Shown here piece by piece: positions 5,645-6,690 of a stretch of DNA of 6,690 nt (within the stretch, counting starts at the first letter, position 1; every line of letters starts with the position of its first letter). The stretch is taken from assembly GCA_937942405.1 (NCBI GenBank), contig CALDEN010000025.1:1-6690 (forward strand). The letters are read 5' to 3'. Below the pieces are notes generated by a model. That model had not been told where the DNA came from. It worked only from the letters and a program-made list of their open reading frames with translations, and did not search any database. The DNA comes from an uncultured Saprospiraceae bacterium. GTDB taxonomy: Bacteria > Bacteroidota > Bacteroidia > Chitinophagales > Saprospiraceae. Both the position numbers and the translations under genes were made by a program.

Positions 5645-6508
5645 ATGAAGAACTATCTCAGTCTTGTAAAATTCAGCCATACCATATTTGCAATGCCATT
5701 TGCTATGGTCGGTGTATTCTTAGCACATTTTTTAAATGATCTTAGTTTTAGATGGGACAAGTTAGGACTAGTATTGCTATGCATGGTACTCGCTAGAAAT
5801 GCAGCGATGGCATTTAATCGATATCTGGATCGAGATATAGATATACTCAATCCACGTACTGCGAGTCGTGAAATCCCAGCTGGATTAATAAGTTCTCAAT
5901 CCGCATTGATATTTGTAAGCATCAACTGTGTTTTGTTTATCGGGGCAACATTTTTTATCAATCAATTGTGTTTCTTTCTCAGTCCGATAGCCTTAGCGGT
6001 CGTTTTGGGCTACTCATATACTAAGCGATTTACCTCATTATGCCATATGGTATTGGGATTAGGTCTAGCTCTGGCACCGGTAGGAGCCTATGTGGCTGTT
6101 GCCAATGCCTTTCATGTCATTCCTGTTTTATATGGAGTAGCTGTACTGTTGTGGGTTTCTGGTTTTGATATTATTTATGCTTTGCAGGACGAGGGGTTTG
6201 ATAGAGACCATAAGCTGAACTCTACACCTGTAGCATTGGGTAAAGTAAATGCTCTCAAAGTTTCTCGTGTTTTACATCTAGTTTGTGCCGTGGTTTTAGT
6301 TTATAACGGCTATATGTTGAGTGCTTTTCATGAAGGCATCGGGATGATACATTGGGTAGCAGTAAGTTTATTTACGGGCTTGCTCATCTATCAGCATACG
6401 TTAGTCAGTGCGACCAAACTGGATAAAATAAATCTCGCATTTTTCACGACAAATGGAATTGCGAGTGTGATCTTCGGAGCTCTGGTCGTGTTGGATTTTT
6501 ACTTTTAA
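5645..6508 (+). CDS. ubiA: UbiA-family membrane prenyltransferase (4-hydroxybenzoate / MqnP-like)
   Basis: A 287-residue integral inner-membrane protein with about nine hydrophobic helices (roughly 11-30, 38-57, 85-104, 108-127, 134-155, 158-177, 207-227, 233-250, 266-286). It transfers a polyprenyl chain from its diphosphate to an aromatic acceptor in quinone-type synthesis. Both Mg-diphosphate motifs are present: N58-x3-D62-x3-D66 (NRYLDRDID) after the second helix, and D175...D182...D186 (DIIYALQDEGFDRD) after the sixth. The YTKRF stretch at 125-129 is also typical. The opening MKNYLSLVKFSHTIFAMPFA is the conserved family start, so the ATG at 5645 is secure. In Bacteroidota, which use menaquinone, this clade is often annotated UbiA; it may act as MqnP in the futalosine route or on another acceptor. 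The substrate cannot be decided here, and MenA seems less likely. The start sits just after a strong terminator and no separate promoter is visible. Confidence 0.88.
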   Translation: MKNYLSLVKFSHTIFAMPFAMVGVFLAHFLNDLSFRWDKLGLVLLCMVLARNAAMAFNRYLDRDIDILNPRTASREIPAGLISSQSALIFVSINCVLFIGATFFINQLCFFLSPIALAVVLGYSYTKRFTSLCHMVLGLGLALAPVGAYVAVANAFHVIPVLYGVAVLLWVSGFDIIYALQDEGFDRDHKLNSTPVALGKVNALKVSRVLHLVCAVVLVYNGYMLSAFHEGIGMIHWVAVSLFTGLLIYQHTLVSATKLDKINLAFFTTNGIASVIFGALVVLDFYF

Positions 6509-6521
6509 GTACGATACGTAC
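6509..6521. repeat. Short perfect inverted repeat between converging ubiA and rdgB
   Basis: GTACG-ATA-CGTAC forms a 5-bp stem with a 3-nt loop immediately after the ubiA stop, within the 26-nt gap between the two convergent genes. A T-run (6532-6536) lies 10 nt further on, too far for a classical terminator, so it may be only a weak bidirectional end signal. Confidence 0.3.
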
Positions 6522-6534
6522 CTAACTCGTGTTT

Positions 6535-6690
6535 TTATAATCGAGCTAGATGTCTTTTCATCTTAGTCAAGGCTAGGAAACGATGGCTCAGCTGAGACTT
6601 AATATCATCACCGAGCTCTGCAAATGTTTTATCATATCCTTCAGGAATAAATACAGGATCATAACCAAAACCTCCTTGTCCATATTTTTC
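6535..6690 (-). CDS. rdgB: XTP/dITP diphosphatase RdgB (HAM1 family), C-terminal part only
   Basis: Translated by hand: the last 51 codons plus stop of a gene entering from the right edge (family length about 190-200, so roughly three quarters is outside). The enzyme hydrolyses non-canonical purine nucleoside triphosphates (XTP, ITP, dITP) to the monophosphate and pyrophosphate, keeping deaminated bases out of nucleic acids. The visible piece contains the family's base-recognition block [11 protein letters not shown] and, after [11 protein letters not shown], the SHR triad. The C-terminus ([12 protein letters not shown]) is the usual final helix. It converges with ubiA, stops 26 nt apart. Confidence 0.95.
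   Translation of the reverse strand, partial: EKYGQGGFGYDPVFIPEGYDKTFAELGDDIKSQLSHRFLALTKMKRHLARL

Noticed and set aside
5353..5850. ORFs at 5353-5535 (+) and 5653-5850 (-)
   Set aside because: They are out-of-frame or antisense shadows of the DUF1573 and ubiA genes, with no recognisable content.

Overview
The window looks like an ordinary chromosomal stretch from a member of the Bacteroidota. Three things point there: promoters of the TTG / TAnnTTTG type with A/T-rich leaders, lipoproteins and domain families typical of that phylum (DUF1573, YwqK/MORN_2 repeats, stand-alone HSDR_N_2), and an SDR-type threonine dehydrogenase beside kbl. The genus cannot be fixed from the sequence. I see no mobile element, tRNA, rRNA, CRISPR array or phage gene, and no convincing new multi-gene system.

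Layout. Positions 1-1957 (minus strand) carry tdh followed 8 nt later by kbl, which runs off the left edge. Together they form the two-step threonine-to-glycine pathway (threonine to 2-amino-3-ketobutyrate to glycine plus acetyl-CoA). Positions 2039-3072 (minus) hold a two-gene unit 2 nt apart: a lipoprotein of YwqK/MORN-like repeats, then a small PD-(D/E)xK-fold protein of the HSDR_N_2 family that starts with TTG. A good Bacteroidota promoter precedes the lipoprotein. Divergent from it, 3147-4775 (plus) encodes a PolX-type protein. Its HhH and PHP exonuclease parts look intact, but the three aspartates of its polymerase site appear to be replaced. Positions 5040-5573 (plus) encode a DUF1573 lipoprotein with its own clear promoter, highly expressed-style codon use and a strong terminator. 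Positions 5645-6508 (plus) encode a UbiA-family membrane prenyltransferase starting only 8 nt after that terminator's T-tract. The 3' end of rdgB (nucleotide-pool sanitation) converges on it from the right edge.

Functionally the genes are mostly independent housekeeping units: amino-acid catabolism, DNA maintenance (PolX, RdgB), envelope lipoproteins and quinone-type prenylation. The observations most worth a second look are the degenerate polymerase site in PolX, the coupled lipoprotein/nuclease-fold pair, the terminator pressed against the prenyltransferase start, and repeat patterns upstream of tdh and of the DUF1573 gene.
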